DNA of 64,000 nucleotides from Silanimonas sp. (GCF_027530345.1 NZ_JAPZQK010000019.1:62001-126000), one strand, 5' to 3'. Shown: positions 47,848-57,109, counted from the stretch's first letter. Numbers and translations: made by a program. The notes: generated by a model from the letters alone, not told the origin.

Positions 47848-49308
47848 GTGCCGCCCTCGTCCGCCGTGTCCGCCCGCTTCGCCACGCTGCCGTTCGTGTC
47901 CCGACTCCACCGCGCGTTGGCGTGGGTGGCGCTCGTCGTCCTCATGGCCTGGACGCTGTCCGGCTTCCTGCATCCGTTGATGGGCCTGCTGGCCCCGATG
48001 CCCGCGCAGCGATCGCTGCCGACCGCGGCACTCGCGCCCGACGCACTGGCGGCCGGACTGTCCGCGGTGCTCCGCGGCAGCGACGGCGCGGCCGTGGTGC
48101 GCACGGTACCCGGGCCGGGCGGCCCGCTCTGGCAACGAACCGGGCCGGATGGCGAGCGCCGCTACCTGCGCATGGACGGCAGCCCCTGGCCCGGCAGCGA
48201 CCGCGACTACGCGCGCTGGCTGGCCAGCACGTATCTCGGCGAAGAACGCGCGATCCGTTCGATTGAACGCGTCGACCGCTTCGGCGACGAGTACCCGTGG
48301 GTGAACCGCCTGCTGCCGGTCTGGGCCGTGAGCTTCGAAGGTGATGAGGGGCTGGTCGCCTACGTCCACACCGAGACCGGCGTACTGGCCTCGCTCTCGG
48401 ACACGCGGAGGCGATGGATGCAGGCCGGCTTCCGGCAGGTGCACACGCTGGCCTTCCTCGGCGCGCTCGATCCGCTGCGTCGCACCGTAGTGGCGTCCGC
48501 GATGACCGTGCTGCTGGTGCTGGGCCTCGCGGGCCTCGTGCTGTGGTGGCGGCGCCCGGCCTCGCCGAAGGCGCCATCGGCCCGTCGTTGGCACCGCCGG
48601 CTTGCTCTGTGGGCCGGCATTCCCCTGCTCGGCATGGCTTCGAGCGGCTTGATCCACACCCTTTGGAAAGCGGGTGATGCGCCCGATCGCGGCCTGTCGC
48701 TTCCCGCGGGGCTGGTCCTGCCGCCGATCGGCTTCGACGCGACGCGTCTCACGCAAGCCTTGGTGCTTTCGGAAGGCGGCCGCGCCTGGTCGCAAGCCAG
48801 CGTCGCGACGCTGCCGGACGGCCGCGCGGTGCTGGTGTTTCGCGCGCCGCTCGCGCCGGGCTGGGGCGTGCCGGTGCCGGAGGCGCGCGTCGTCGATCTG
48901 GCCAGCGGCAGCACCGTGGCGGACGGTGAGCGCGAGTTGGCGCGGGCGGCTGCGGCTCGCCATGGGCTGGACGGCGATGCGCTGCGTCGGTTCACGCGCT
49001 TCGGCCCCGACTACGACTTCCGCAACCGCCGGCTTCCGGCGTGGATCGCCACCACGCCCGAAGGCCGCCGAATCGCCCTCGATCCGGACACCGCGCAGCG
49101 CCTCGACGTGATGAGTGCGACCGCGGTTGCCGAGGCCTGGGTGTTCTCGATCGTCCACAAGTGGCAGCCGCTGGCCGGCCTGCTCGGTTCGCCCGCGCGC
49201 CGCGACGCACTTCAGGTTGCCGTGTTGGCGCTGGGGCTCGTTCTCGCCGGACTCGGCATCGCGCTGCGACGGCGTCGCCGCGTCGCCCCATCTTCCGTTT
49301 CCCCTTGA
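47848..49308 (+). CDS. PepSY-associated membrane protein
   Basis: This is a membrane protein of about 486 residues of the PepSY_TM (PiuB-like) family, with helices near the N-terminus (ALAWVALVVLMAWTLSGFLH), in the middle (two, around VVASAMTVLLVLGLAGLVLW) and at the C-terminus. Two periplasmic PepSY-like regions lie between (YVHTETGVLASLSDTRRRWM). Relatives often accompany siderophore receptors and may reduce or transfer iron. The start is uncertain: GTG at 47848, 47866 or 47896 are all possible without a good ribosome binding site. It is followed 11 bases later by the TonB receptor gene, forming an operon. Confidence 0.8.
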   Translation: MPPSSAVSARFATLPFVSRLHRALAWVALVVLMAWTLSGFLHPLMGLLAPMPAQRSLPTAALAPDALAAGLSAVLRGSDGAAVVRTVPGPGGPLWQRTGPDGERRYLRMDGSPWPGSDRDYARWLASTYLGEERAIRSIERVDRFGDEYPWVNRLLPVWAVSFEGDEGLVAYVHTETGVLASLSDTRRRWMQAGFRQVHTLAFLGALDPLRRTVVASAMTVLLVLGLAGLVLWWRRPASPKAPSARRWHRRLALWAGIPLLGMASSGLIHTLWKAGDAPDRGLSLPAGLVLPPIGFDATRLTQALVLSEGGRAWSQASVATLPDGRAVLVFRAPLAPGWGVPVPEARVVDLASGSTVADGERELARAAAARHGLDGDALRRFTRFGPDYDFRNRRLPAWIATTPEGRRIALDPDTAQRLDVMSATAVAEAWVFSIVHKWQPLAGLLGSPARRDALQVAVLALGLVLAGLGIALRRRRRVAPSSVSP

Positions 49309-49319
49309 GAGATCTGTCC

Positions 49320-51422
49320 ATGCTCCTGCTTCGTCGCCATCCCCTCGCGTTCGCGCTCAGCGCGGCGCTCGTCGCACTGCCCGCCGCAGCCGCCGAGACC
49401 CCGAATGATCCGGCCGTGCTGGATCGTGTCGAGGTCGAGGGCCAGAACCTCACGCCGCTGGCGCCGCTCTCGCTGGAGGGTGCGAAGAAGCGTCTTGCCG
49501 AGCGCGCGGGTGCCACCACGCTGGTCGATGCCGAAGCCCTTCGCCAGGGCCGCGTCAGCACGCTCTCGGACGCGCTGGGTTTCGCCGCCGGCGTGTTCGT
49601 GCAGCCGCGTTTCGGTTCGGAAGAGTCGCGCATCGCGATCCGCGGTTCCGGCGTGCAGCGCACCTTCCACGGCCGCGGCCTGGTGGTTCTGCAGGACGGC
49701 ATTCCGATCAACCTCGCCGACGGCGGTTTCGACATGCAGTCGATCGATGCGCTGTCGGCGCGCTACATCGAAGTGTGGCGCGGCCCGAACGCGCTGGAGT
49801 ACGGCGCGGCTTCGCTGGGCGGCGCGATCAACTACGTCTCACCGACCGGCTACGACATTGACGGCACGCGCCTGCGCGCCGAGGCCGGCAGCTTCGGCTA
49901 CGGGCGCTGGCAGGCGCAGTGGGGCGGCCACTCGGGTGCGCATGACGCGGTCGTGTCGCTGGGCGGCTTTGCGCAGGATGGCTATCGCGCCAACGCTCGC
50001 CAGGAAAACCACCGCCTTGGCGCGAACTGGGGCTACCGCTTCAGCGACATGCTGGACGCCCGCGTGTACCTCACGCACGTCGACACCCGATCGGCGCTGC
50101 CTGGCTCGCTGACGCGCGCGCAGTTCCTCGCCAATCCGCGGCAGGCCAATGGCGGCAGCGTGCTGCTCGACCAGCGCCGCGACTTCGAGCTCACCCGTGC
50201 GTCGCTGCGCGTGGCCTATCGCCCCGAGGCCGGCCGCGAGCTGCTGGTCTCGGCCTTCGCCAGCGACAAGTTCCTCGACCACCCGATCTTCCAGGTGTTG
50301 CAGCAGGACAGCCTCGACCGCGGCATCGACGTGCGCGTGCGCGAGGAAGGTGAGATCAACGGCCGCCGCAACGTGTTCGTGGCGGGCTTTGGGCACGTGC
50401 GCGGCGATACCCGCGACGACCGCTGGGTGAACCGCGGCCGCGCCAATCCGGACGACCATCGCGGCGCCCGCACCGACCAGAACGACCAGCTCGCGACGAG
50501 TACGACGGTTTTCTTCGAGAACCAGCACTGGCTGGGCCAGCGCTGGGTGGCCGTGGTGGGCGCGCAGGCGCTGTCAGCAAAACGCCGGTTCGAAGACCGC
50601 CTGCCGGTGCCATTCGATGCCAGCTTCGACCGCCGCTACGACGCCTTCAGCCCCAAGCTCGGCCTGCGCTTCGAGGGCGCCGAAGGCGTGCAGTGGTTCG
50701 CCAACCTGAGCCGCAGCGCGGAGCCGCCGAGCTTCGGCGAGCTGGCCGGCGGCCCGAACGTCACTCTCGTTGACCTGCAGCGCGCCAACAGCGGCGAGGT
50801 CGGCCTGCGCTACTCGCGTGATGGCCTGGACCTCGATGCGGTCGTGTACCGCGCGAATGTCGAGAACGAACTGCTGGCGCTCACCGACGGCAACGGCAAT
50901 CCGCTGGGCACGCGCAATGCCGACCGCACGATCCACCAGGGCCTCGAGTTGTCCACCCGGTGGGCTTTCGCGCCGCAGTGGCAAGTCGCCTTGAACGCGT
51001 TGGTAAACGACTTCCGCTTTGACGGCGACGCCGCCTTCGGCGACAACGAGCTCGCCGGCCTGCCGCGCGAGTGGCTGCGCGCCGAGCTGGCGTGGGCGCC
51101 GTCGGACGCTATCCGCATTGCGCCGAACGTGGAGTGGGTGCCGAACGACTATTCCATCGACCACGCCAACACCTTCAGCGCGCCGGGCTACGCCATCTGG
51201 GGGCTCAAAGTTTCGGGGAGCGTGAGCGAGGGCCTGTCGTGGTTCGTCGATGGCCGCAACCTTGGCGACCGCGCCTACGTCGCGACCACCGGTGTCGTCG
51301 CGGACACCCGCGTGCCATTCAACCCGGCCAACCCGGCCGCGGTGCGCCCGCCGCGCGACGGGGCCTACTACCTGCCGGGCGACGGCCGCTCGGTGTACGT
51401 CGGCCTCGAGTGGCGCCTCTGA
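49320..51422 (+). CDS. TonB-dependent outer membrane receptor
   Basis: This is a 700-residue ligand-gated outer membrane transporter. The signal peptide ends near ALPAAAAE. A TonB-box-like DRVEVEG follows, then the plug domain (about 45-165; IAIRGSGVQRTFHGRG, VWRGPNALEYGAASLGGA) and a 22-strand barrel ending VYVGLEWRL. The protein resembles iron-citrate or siderophore receptors, but the ligand is unknown. It is in an operon with the PepSY protein and under the RegA-like box, suggesting redox-controlled metal uptake. Confidence 0.9.
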   Translation: MLLLRRHPLAFALSAALVALPAAAAETPNDPAVLDRVEVEGQNLTPLAPLSLEGAKKRLAERAGATTLVDAEALRQGRVSTLSDALGFAAGVFVQPRFGSEESRIAIRGSGVQRTFHGRGLVVLQDGIPINLADGGFDMQSIDALSARYIEVWRGPNALEYGAASLGGAINYVSPTGYDIDGTRLRAEAGSFGYGRWQAQWGGHSGAHDAVVSLGGFAQDGYRANARQENHRLGANWGYRFSDMLDARVYLTHVDTRSALPGSLTRAQFLANPRQANGGSVLLDQRRDFELTRASLRVAYRPEAGRELLVSAFASDKFLDHPIFQVLQQDSLDRGIDVRVREEGEINGRRNVFVAGFGHVRGDTRDDRWVNRGRANPDDHRGARTDQNDQLATSTTVFFENQHWLGQRWVAVVGAQALSAKRRFEDRLPVPFDASFDRRYDAFSPKLGLRFEGAEGVQWFANLSRSAEPPSFGELAGGPNVTLVDLQRANSGEVGLRYSRDGLDLDAVVYRANVENELLALTDGNGNPLGTRNADRTIHQGLELSTRWAFAPQWQVALNALVNDFRFDGDAAFGDNELAGLPREWLRAELAWAPSDAIRIAPNVEWVPNDYSIDHANTFSAPGYAIWGLKVSGSVSEGLSWFVDGRNLGDRAYVATTGVVADTRVPFNPANPAAVRPPRDGAYYLPGDGRSVYVGLEWRL

Positions 51423-51423
51423 G

Positions 51424-51531
51424 TCAGCGCAGCATCCACCACGCCAGCGTGGCCAAGGCCAAGCCCTTGAGCGTCACGGCGAGCAGGGCGATCGCGGTCG
51501 CGCGTCGGTCGCGACGCTCTTGTTGGGACAT
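51424..51531 (-). CDS. 35-residue single-pass membrane peptide
   Basis: This short ORF follows trxC directly: the trxC stop and its ATG abut as TGAATG. It starts MSQQERRDRRATAI, a charged N-terminus, then a hydrophobic helix (residues about 13-33, LLAVTLKGLALATLAWWM) and ends LR. The positive-inside rule places the N-terminus in the cytoplasm. No family is recognised. The coupling with trxC and clear membrane helix argue that it is translated. Confidence 0.6.
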   Translation of the reverse strand: MSQQERRDRRATAIALLAVTLKGLALATLAWWMLR

Positions 51532-51990
51532 TCAGGCGAGCCCGTAGCTGGTCGCAATCCACTGCATGAAGGCGGGCATCGGCATCGCGCCGCTGCTCCG
51601 GGCGACCTCGTGTCCACCGTCGCGGCTGCCCTGCCAAGCGATCAGCGTCGGCAGGCTCTGGATGCGGAACTGCGAGGCCAACTGGGGTTCGGCTTCGGTG
51701 TCGAGCTTCACGAAGCGGAACTGCGGCTCCAGGCGCTGGCAAGCCGTGGCGAACACCGGCGCGAAGCTGCGGCAGGGGCCGCACCAGCCGGCCCACGCGT
51801 CGATGATCACCGGCTGCTCGGATTTCAGCAGCAGGGCCTCGGCGTTCTTCGCCGTCAGCGCCAGCGGCATGCCGGTGAACAGGCCATGGCCGCAGCGCCC
51901 GCACTTCGGGTCGTCGCCGAGGCGCGCGTCGGGCACGCGGTTGATCGACAGGCAGTGCGGGCAGGCGAGCTGGGTGGTGTCGGTGTCCAT
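51532..51990 (-). CDS. trxC: Thioredoxin 2
   Basis: This is a 152-residue zinc-binding thioredoxin. An N-terminal zinc ribbon has Cys10, Cys13, Cys30 and Cys33 (CPHC, CGRC). The thioredoxin fold has the active site WCGPC (Cys70, Cys73). FRIQSLPTLIAWQ contains the conserved cis-Pro. TrxC acts in oxidative stress in E. coli. It is divergent from hemJ and is followed immediately by a small membrane peptide. An inverted repeat lies 25-54 bases upstream of its start. Confidence 0.94.
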   Translation of the reverse strand: MDTDTTQLACPHCLSINRVPDARLGDDPKCGRCGHGLFTGMPLALTAKNAEALLLKSEQPVIIDAWAGWCGPCRSFAPVFATACQRLEPQFRFVKLDTEAEPQLASQFRIQSLPTLIAWQGSRDGGHEVARSSGAMPMPAFMQWIATSYGLA

Positions 51991-52014
51991 GGCGCGCAGG
52001 GTAGCGCCCCGCGG

Positions 52015-52044
52015 GCGATGCGGCATGGTGCAGGGCCGCATCGC
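52015..52044. repeat. Perfect 10-base inverted repeat between trxC and hemJ
   Basis: GCGATGCGGC (52015-52024) and GCCGCATCGC (52035-52044) are exact inverted copies with a 10-base spacer, in the 143-base gap between divergent trxC and hemJ. It could be an operator for a dimeric regulator or an mRNA hairpin in the trxC leader. There is no U-tract, so it is not a terminator. Confidence 0.55.
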
Positions 52045-52133
52045 GCCCGGCGTCACGACCACGTCGTACCAACACCGCGCCGAGGCCGGCGTGGCATCCT
52101 TCGCCGCCTTCCCACTCTTGGAACCCTGGTCCG

Positions 52134-52601
52134 ATGGAGCTCTACGCCGGCAACACCTACTTGTGGACCAAGCTGCTCCACACCCTGTTCGTCATCGCGT
52201 GGATGGCCACCGTCTTCTACCTGCCGCGGATCCTCGTGAACATCGCGGAGGCGGCTTCGGAGCCCGCGGTCGTCGCGCGCCTCGTGCTGATGGGCAAGCG
52301 ACTCTACCGTTTCGGCCACGTGATGCTGGGCTTCGTGTTCCTGTTCGGTTTCCTGCTGTGGTTCGGCCGCGTCATCGACGATTCGCTTTGGCCCCACATC
52401 ACCGCCGCCCGCGGCTGGATGCACCTGAAGTTCCTGCTGGTGCTCGGCATCGTCGCCCACTTCATCGTCGCCGGCCGAATGGTGAAGGCCATCGAGAAAG
52501 GCGCGGCGCCGAAGTCGGCCACGTGGCTGCGCTGGTTCAACGAGATTCCGGTGGTGCTGCTGCTCGTGATCCTCGTGCTGGTCTTCATCAAGCCGATCTG
52601 A
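52134..52601 (+). CDS. hemJ: HemJ-like protoporphyrinogen oxidase / CopD family protein
   Basis: This is a 155-residue inner-membrane protein with four helices. TKLLHTLFVIAWMATVFYLP and RFGHVMLGFVFLFGF carry conserved His residues, and WMHLKFLLVLGIVAHF carries the His-Lys pair typical of HemJ. HemJ oxidises protoporphyrinogen IX in haem synthesis in bacteria lacking HemG or HemY. Related CopD-type proteins cannot be fully excluded. The gene is divergent from trxC and overlaps the downstream convergent transporter by 14 bases. Confidence 0.8.
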   Translation: MELYAGNTYLWTKLLHTLFVIAWMATVFYLPRILVNIAEAASEPAVVARLVLMGKRLYRFGHVMLGFVFLFGFLLWFGRVIDDSLWPHITAARGWMHLKFLLVLGIVAHFIVAGRMVKAIEKGAAPKSATWLRWFNEIPVVLLLVILVLVFIKPI

Positions 52602-53454
52602 GCGCCCGCTTCAGCACCCACCACGCGAACAGCCCGCCGGTGAGGTACATCAGCAGCGAATAGAGCGCCGGCACCACCGCGGCGCCCGGCATCGACAGCA
52701 CATGGAGGGCGACGAAGATCGCCAGCGTGCCGTTGTGGATGCCGATCTCGAAGGCGATGGCGGTGGCCTGCGGCACGCCGAGGCGCGCGGCTCGGCCCGC
52801 GGCGTAGCCGGACAGCAGGCTCACGAGGTTGAACAGCAGGGCGGCGAGGCCGACCACGGCCGCGTACTTCGCCAGCGTCTCCCATTCGAAGAACACGGCT
52901 GCGCCAATAAGCACGACAAGGATCAGCGTCGAGGCGAGCCGGATCGGTTTGTCGAGCTTTTCCGCGATCACCGGCCGCCACGCGCGCAGGCTCATGCCGA
53001 TCACCACCGGCAGGATCACCAGCACGCCGACTTCGATGATCTTGCGTGTCGGCGGCGGCACGGCCTGTTCGCTGGCCATCAGCCATGCGAGCCCCAGCGT
53101 CACCCAGACGGGCAGGGTCACGAGAGCGAGCACGCTGTTGATGGCGGTCAGCGTGATGTTCAACGCCACGTCGCCGCGGGCGAGGTGCGAGAACAGGTTC
53201 GCCGTCACACCGCCGGGCGAGGCCGCCAGCAGCACGAGGCCGAGGCCGAGTTCGGGCGGCAGGCCGAAGCCGATCGCCAGCCCGAAGGCCACCGGCGGCA
53301 GCACCACCGTCTGCACCAGCAGCGCGACGACGACCGCCTTCGGCGCCGTGGCCACGCGTTTGAAATCGGCGAGCGTCAGGTGCAGGCCGAGGCCGATCAT
53401 CACGATGCCCAGCGCGATCGGAAGGAAGAGGCTGAAGATGGGGTTGTCGGCCAT
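52588..53454 (-). CDS. Bile acid:sodium symporter family transporter
   Basis: This is a 288-residue membrane protein with about nine or ten helices of the BASS/SBF family, which carries organic acids with sodium. LAASPGGVTANLFSHLARGD and FEIGIHNGTLAIFVAL are the two sodium-binding crossover motifs. Substrate is unknown (bile acids are unlikely in this habitat; pantoate or keto acids are possible). It ends within the hemJ 3' end. Confidence 0.88.
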   Translation of the reverse strand: MADNPIFSLFLPIALGIVMIGLGLHLTLADFKRVATAPKAVVVALLVQTVVLPPVAFGLAIGFGLPPELGLGLVLLAASPGGVTANLFSHLARGDVALNITLTAINSVLALVTLPVWVTLGLAWLMASEQAVPPPTRKIIEVGVLVILPVVIGMSLRAWRPVIAEKLDKPIRLASTLILVVLIGAAVFFEWETLAKYAAVVGLAALLFNLVSLLSGYAAGRAARLGVPQATAIAFEIGIHNGTLAIFVALHVLSMPGAAVVPALYSLLMYLTGGLFAWWVLKRALRSA

Positions 53455-53507
53455 TGGCGGATCCTCTCGGGAGCGGAGGTGTGGGTGCGCTTGCTGTGGT
53501 GTCGCCC

Positions 53508-55862
53508 CTAGGCCGCTGGGACGGGCGGAGCCGAAGCCCGGAGACCGGGCAGTGCGCCGAACGAGGCGAACGCGGCCACGATCAGCAAGGGAAACGCGGG
53601 TTGGAGGTAGTGGATTTTGGCCGCCGGGAACGACGACAGGTCAACGAGCATCAGCAGCCCGACGCGGCTTGCAAGCATGCACCACGTGGCGATGGCGACG
53701 ACGTGCAGCGCATCGAGCCGCCTCCGTCGCCAGCCTGTCAGGCTGGCGGCTGCGAAGGCAAACAAGCCGGTCGCTGACAGCAGTGGGAGGGCCACGGCGT
53801 ACAGGGCGTCGACGGCCTGTCGTGCGCGCAAGGGAGCGGGAAGGTTGGAGGCGGCCTCCCCGGATCCGCTTCGCACGGTGTCGATGAAAAGCTGCGATTC
53901 GCCGAGGCCTAACGGCATGCCGATCTGGTCGATGCTGGCGAGGGGCACGGTGGCTTGGCCGCTGGCGAACACGATCGCGCAGTCGTCGTCGCCGGGAAAG
54001 ATCACCTCGAAGCGGCTCATGGCAGCGCCAGGATCGTTGAAGTGCGCGGCCACGTCTGGGCTCGGACGGCGTTCAAACGGCAGGGCGACGTTTCCGGCCT
54101 CGCATCGTCCCTCGGGCCAATCGCCCTCCGGTCCACGGAACCAGCCGCTGACCCGCACGCTGGTGACGGGCGGCGACCCGGCCATGCTCGGCTCGCCGAC
54201 GAAGCGCCACATCCTCGTGATCCCGGGGTGGTCGGCATGGCTGGCCACCGGCAACGGCCTCGCGTCCTGCCAGAGCAACAGGCGCGCGAATCCGGCCGCA
54301 CTCGGGCCGGCGTCCTGCCATTGGAACTGGTCGAGGCCAGGAAGCAGGGGGACGGTCGCGGGGACGCAGCGGAGACGCCCAGCGTCGCAGGCCGCTGAAA
54401 CCTCAGTCGCCACCTGCGCGAAGAAGGCCTCGGAGGTCGACGCGCTGGCATAGGCGCCTGTGGACGCCGCTGCATCGCGCAAGGCCCACAGGAACCAGCC
54501 TCCGGCGTAATCGCCGCAGGTCACGGGCAACACCGCGCAGCCGGGGCGCGTCCAGCCTTTGGCAGCGCCTTCCAGAGCCGGCGCCAGTCGCGCGAAGGCC
54601 GGGCTTTGCTGGTAAACGACCTGACGCACCTTCGCCGGCACTGGCACGTAAGGCACGGTCTCGCCCACCCGCACCCGCTGCAGCGCGGACAGTGCCGCGG
54701 AGAACGAGCTGCGATGCATGTCGGTCAGTGCGAACATGCCGTAATGCAGCTGGTTTGCCGCCATCACGACCCCCGGCAGAACGCCAGCAGTCGCGGCCAT
54801 GCAAGCCGCACCAAGGGCCAGACGGCGAGTGGCCGCACCCCCGTGACGCACGCCGGTGAGCCCCGTGCAAAGCAGGATTGCGAGGCCTGGAAGGAGCCAG
54901 ACGCTGTCCTCACGCGTGCACCAGAACCATCCGGCCATCAGCCCGGCGGCGGCCATCCACCCCAGTCCGCGCCGGCCATCGCGCAGCGACGCGGCGGCGT
55001 GCATGACGCAGGCGAGTATCAGCAGGACCTGCGCCGCCGTGATGTTGTCCCGGAGCACGCGTCCCCAGGCGAAGGCCGCCGGCTGCCACTGCAGTGCGAT
55101 CGTCAGTGCGAGCGCGAGCCAGGGGCGCCCGCCCAGACGGTGGACGGCCCAACCCAGCAGCAGCGTCGCCGAGGCGTAGAGCAGGGCCTGTGCCCAGGTC
55201 AGCGGCAGGCCGAAGGTGTGGGCGAGTGCGAGGAACAGCGGATAGCCCGCGCCCTTCATCAGGGTCAACGGTTCGTAGGCTCCGAGCCAAGCGCCACCGA
55301 CGATCGATTCCGCACGCTGCCAGAACCAGGCGTCGTCATGCCCCGCGCCGGCGAGCATCGAGACCGGGAGCCCGGCGATCGCGACGATGGAGGCGATCGT
55401 CGACGCGGCCGCGAGACCGAGGGCGAGGTACCGCGGCCGGGCCGAGATGCGGGCCGCAACGTCCTTGTCATCCGCCGATCGGAATACGAGGCGCGACATC
55501 ACCAGGTAGGAGAGGACAACGATCGTCGCGCCGGAAGCGAGGATGTTGACCTCGTCGGTGAGCCCGAGGCTACGCCCGAAGCGAACCATCAGCGCGATGC
55601 AGGCGGCATTGAGTAGCTGCAGCCCGCAGTAGGCCGCGAAGGATCGAGAGAGCCCCCCCCTGTGCCGGAACGCGAAGTTCCGTTGCATCAGGAAAACGAT
55701 GGGCATCGCCGAGAGCACGCCGAGGAAGGCGGCGACTTCCGCCGGGGCGCCGGCGAGGTGGACCAGCAGTTGCGAAAAAAGGTTGTAGAGCAGGAAGCCG
55801 CAGCCCCCGACGAGGAGGAAGGCGAGCTTGCGGCGGGTTGGCTCCGCGAGGCGAACGGTCAT
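53508..55862 (-). CDS. GtrA domain fused to a polytopic GT-C-like membrane protein
   Basis: This is a 784-residue protein. Residues 1-130 are a four-helix GtrA domain (FLLVGGCGFLLYNLFSQLL; LGVLSAMPIVFLMQRNFAF), thought to flip polyprenyl-phosphate-linked sugars. Residues about 145-420 are a polytopic region like oligosaccharide or dolichyl-phosphate-mannose transferases (GAGHDDAWFWQRAESI has an acidic loop). A large periplasmic domain (about 440-690) and three C-terminal helices follow. The ATG overlaps the glycosyltransferase 2 stop (ATGA). GtrA and the transferase are usually separate genes. It probably modifies a surface glycan. Confidence 0.75.
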   Translation of the reverse strand: MTVRLAEPTRRKLAFLLVGGCGFLLYNLFSQLLVHLAGAPAEVAAFLGVLSAMPIVFLMQRNFAFRHRGGLSRSFAAYCGLQLLNAACIALMVRFGRSLGLTDEVNILASGATIVVLSYLVMSRLVFRSADDKDVAARISARPRYLALGLAAASTIASIVAIAGLPVSMLAGAGHDDAWFWQRAESIVGGAWLGAYEPLTLMKGAGYPLFLALAHTFGLPLTWAQALLYASATLLLGWAVHRLGGRPWLALALTIALQWQPAAFAWGRVLRDNITAAQVLLILACVMHAAASLRDGRRGLGWMAAAGLMAGWFWCTREDSVWLLPGLAILLCTGLTGVRHGGAATRRLALGAACMAATAGVLPGVVMAANQLHYGMFALTDMHRSSFSAALSALQRVRVGETVPYVPVPAKVRQVVYQQSPAFARLAPALEGAAKGWTRPGCAVLPVTCGDYAGGWFLWALRDAAASTGAYASASTSEAFFAQVATEVSAACDAGRLRCVPATVPLLPGLDQFQWQDAGPSAAGFARLLLWQDARPLPVASHADHPGITRMWRFVGEPSMAGSPPVTSVRVSGWFRGPEGDWPEGRCEAGNVALPFERRPSPDVAAHFNDPGAAMSRFEVIFPGDDDCAIVFASGQATVPLASIDQIGMPLGLGESQLFIDTVRSGSGEAASNLPAPLRARQAVDALYAVALPLLSATGLFAFAAASLTGWRRRRLDALHVVAIATWCMLASRVGLLMLVDLSSFPAAKIHYLQPAFPLLIVAAFASFGALPGLRASAPPVPAA

Positions 55863-57049
55863 TTCCTCGCGACAGGCAGGCGCAGCGCTTCGAGGAAGAA
55901 GCCGGAAAGGGCCAACTCGCCGCCGACAGCCATCAAGGTGACCGAAGGAATCACCCAGCGCATCACCTGGGACGGGTCCAATGCCCCGAAGTCCTGCGAT
56001 ACCCATAGGCCGACGGCGCGCAGCGACATCGCAATGCCGAGCGCGAACATCAAGCAGGCCACCACGAGGCAACGCTCCAGGGTCAACGCGTCCAGGAGGC
56101 CGCGGACCCTCGCGGTCTCGGGCAGCCATCCGTTGCGGATCCCCAGGAGGCGCGCCAGCGCGGCGAAAAGCACCATCTGCACACCGAGGACGACGGCCGC
56201 GCCGGCATAAGAGAGCGTGTGGACATCGAGGCTGATGCCACCCAGCGTCGGCCGCGTCGTCGCGATCACGACCATCCCCGATACGCCGGTGGCGACGAGG
56301 AGGCTGCCGGGGAGCAGGAACAGCCAGCGCGGACTGTGGAGCAGCAGAAAACGCAGGTGTCGCCAGCCATCCCGCCACGTGCGCAGATGCGGCGGCCGCG
56401 ATCGCCCAGCGGGGCTCAGCGTCGTGGGAACCTCGACGATGCGGTAACGCGCAAGCGACGACTTCACCACCATCTCGCTCGCGAACTCCATGCCGGGCGT
56501 CGTCAGGTCGAGGGCGAGCATGCGGTCACGGGAGAATCCTCGGAGGCCGCAGTGGAAATCCCTCACCGGCACGCCGAAGAACAACCTCCCCAGCAGGCTG
56601 AGGACCGGATTGCCCAGGAATCGATGGAGGAAGGGCATGGCCCCTTCAGCGATTCCGCCGCGAAAGCGGTTCCCCATCACGAGATCGGCGCCGCCGCGCA
56701 GCGCCGCGACGAACGGGTGCAGGTTCAGGAAGTCATAGGAATCGTCTGCATCCCCCATGATCACGAAGCGGCCGCGTGCGGCATGAATGCCCCCGGACAA
56801 TGCGGCGCCGTAGCCCTTTTGCGGCACTTCGATCACCTGCGCACCTTCCGCCCGGGCGATGTCTTGCGACCCGTCGGTGCTTCCGTTATCGGCGATCAGC
56901 ACCTCCCCCTCGACCCCCGACGTCGCGAGGAATCGTTTTGCCTTGCGGATGCAGGCCGCCAAGGTCTCGGCCTCGTTCAGGCAGGGCATCAGGATGGTGA
57001 GTTCCACCGCATTCCCTGCGGGTGTGTGCATCGTCGAGTTCGAATCCAT
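55859..57049 (-). CDS. Family 2 glycosyltransferase (polyprenyl-phosphate type)
   Basis: This is a 396-residue enzyme with an N-terminal GT2 domain and C-terminal membrane helices. ILMPCLNEAETL, LIADNGSTDGSQDIA and IMGDADDSYDF (DxD-like) are sugar-nucleotide motifs of dolichol-phosphate-mannose-synthase-like proteins. FHCGLRGFSRDRM is typical of GtrB-like enzymes. It probably loads a hexose on undecaprenyl phosphate for the fused GtrA protein encoded immediately downstream. MHTPAG at residue 7 is an alternative start. Confidence 0.88.
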   Translation of the reverse strand: MDSNSTMHTPAGNAVELTILMPCLNEAETLAACIRKAKRFLATSGVEGEVLIADNGSTDGSQDIARAEGAQVIEVPQKGYGAALSGGIHAARGRFVIMGDADDSYDFLNLHPFVAALRGGADLVMGNRFRGGIAEGAMPFLHRFLGNPVLSLLGRLFFGVPVRDFHCGLRGFSRDRMLALDLTTPGMEFASEMVVKSSLARYRIVEVPTTLSPAGRSRPPHLRTWRDGWRHLRFLLLHSPRWLFLLPGSLLVATGVSGMVVIATTRPTLGGISLDVHTLSYAGAAVVLGVQMVLFAALARLLGIRNGWLPETARVRGLLDALTLERCLVVACLMFALGIAMSLRAVGLWVSQDFGALDPSQVMRWVIPSVTLMAVGGELALSGFFLEALRLPVARK

Positions 57050-57109
57050 GGGCCGAATGCTAACAGTGCCCCGACCCCGGGCAGCGGCACGTGCAACCCG
57101 TCGCCCGCG

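Noticed and set aside
55863-56378. N-terminal extension of the GtrA-fusion protein
   Set aside because: The open frame continues upstream, but the added part overlaps the glycosyltransferase gene antiphase and lacks similarity. The ATG at 55862 gives a clean GtrA start.
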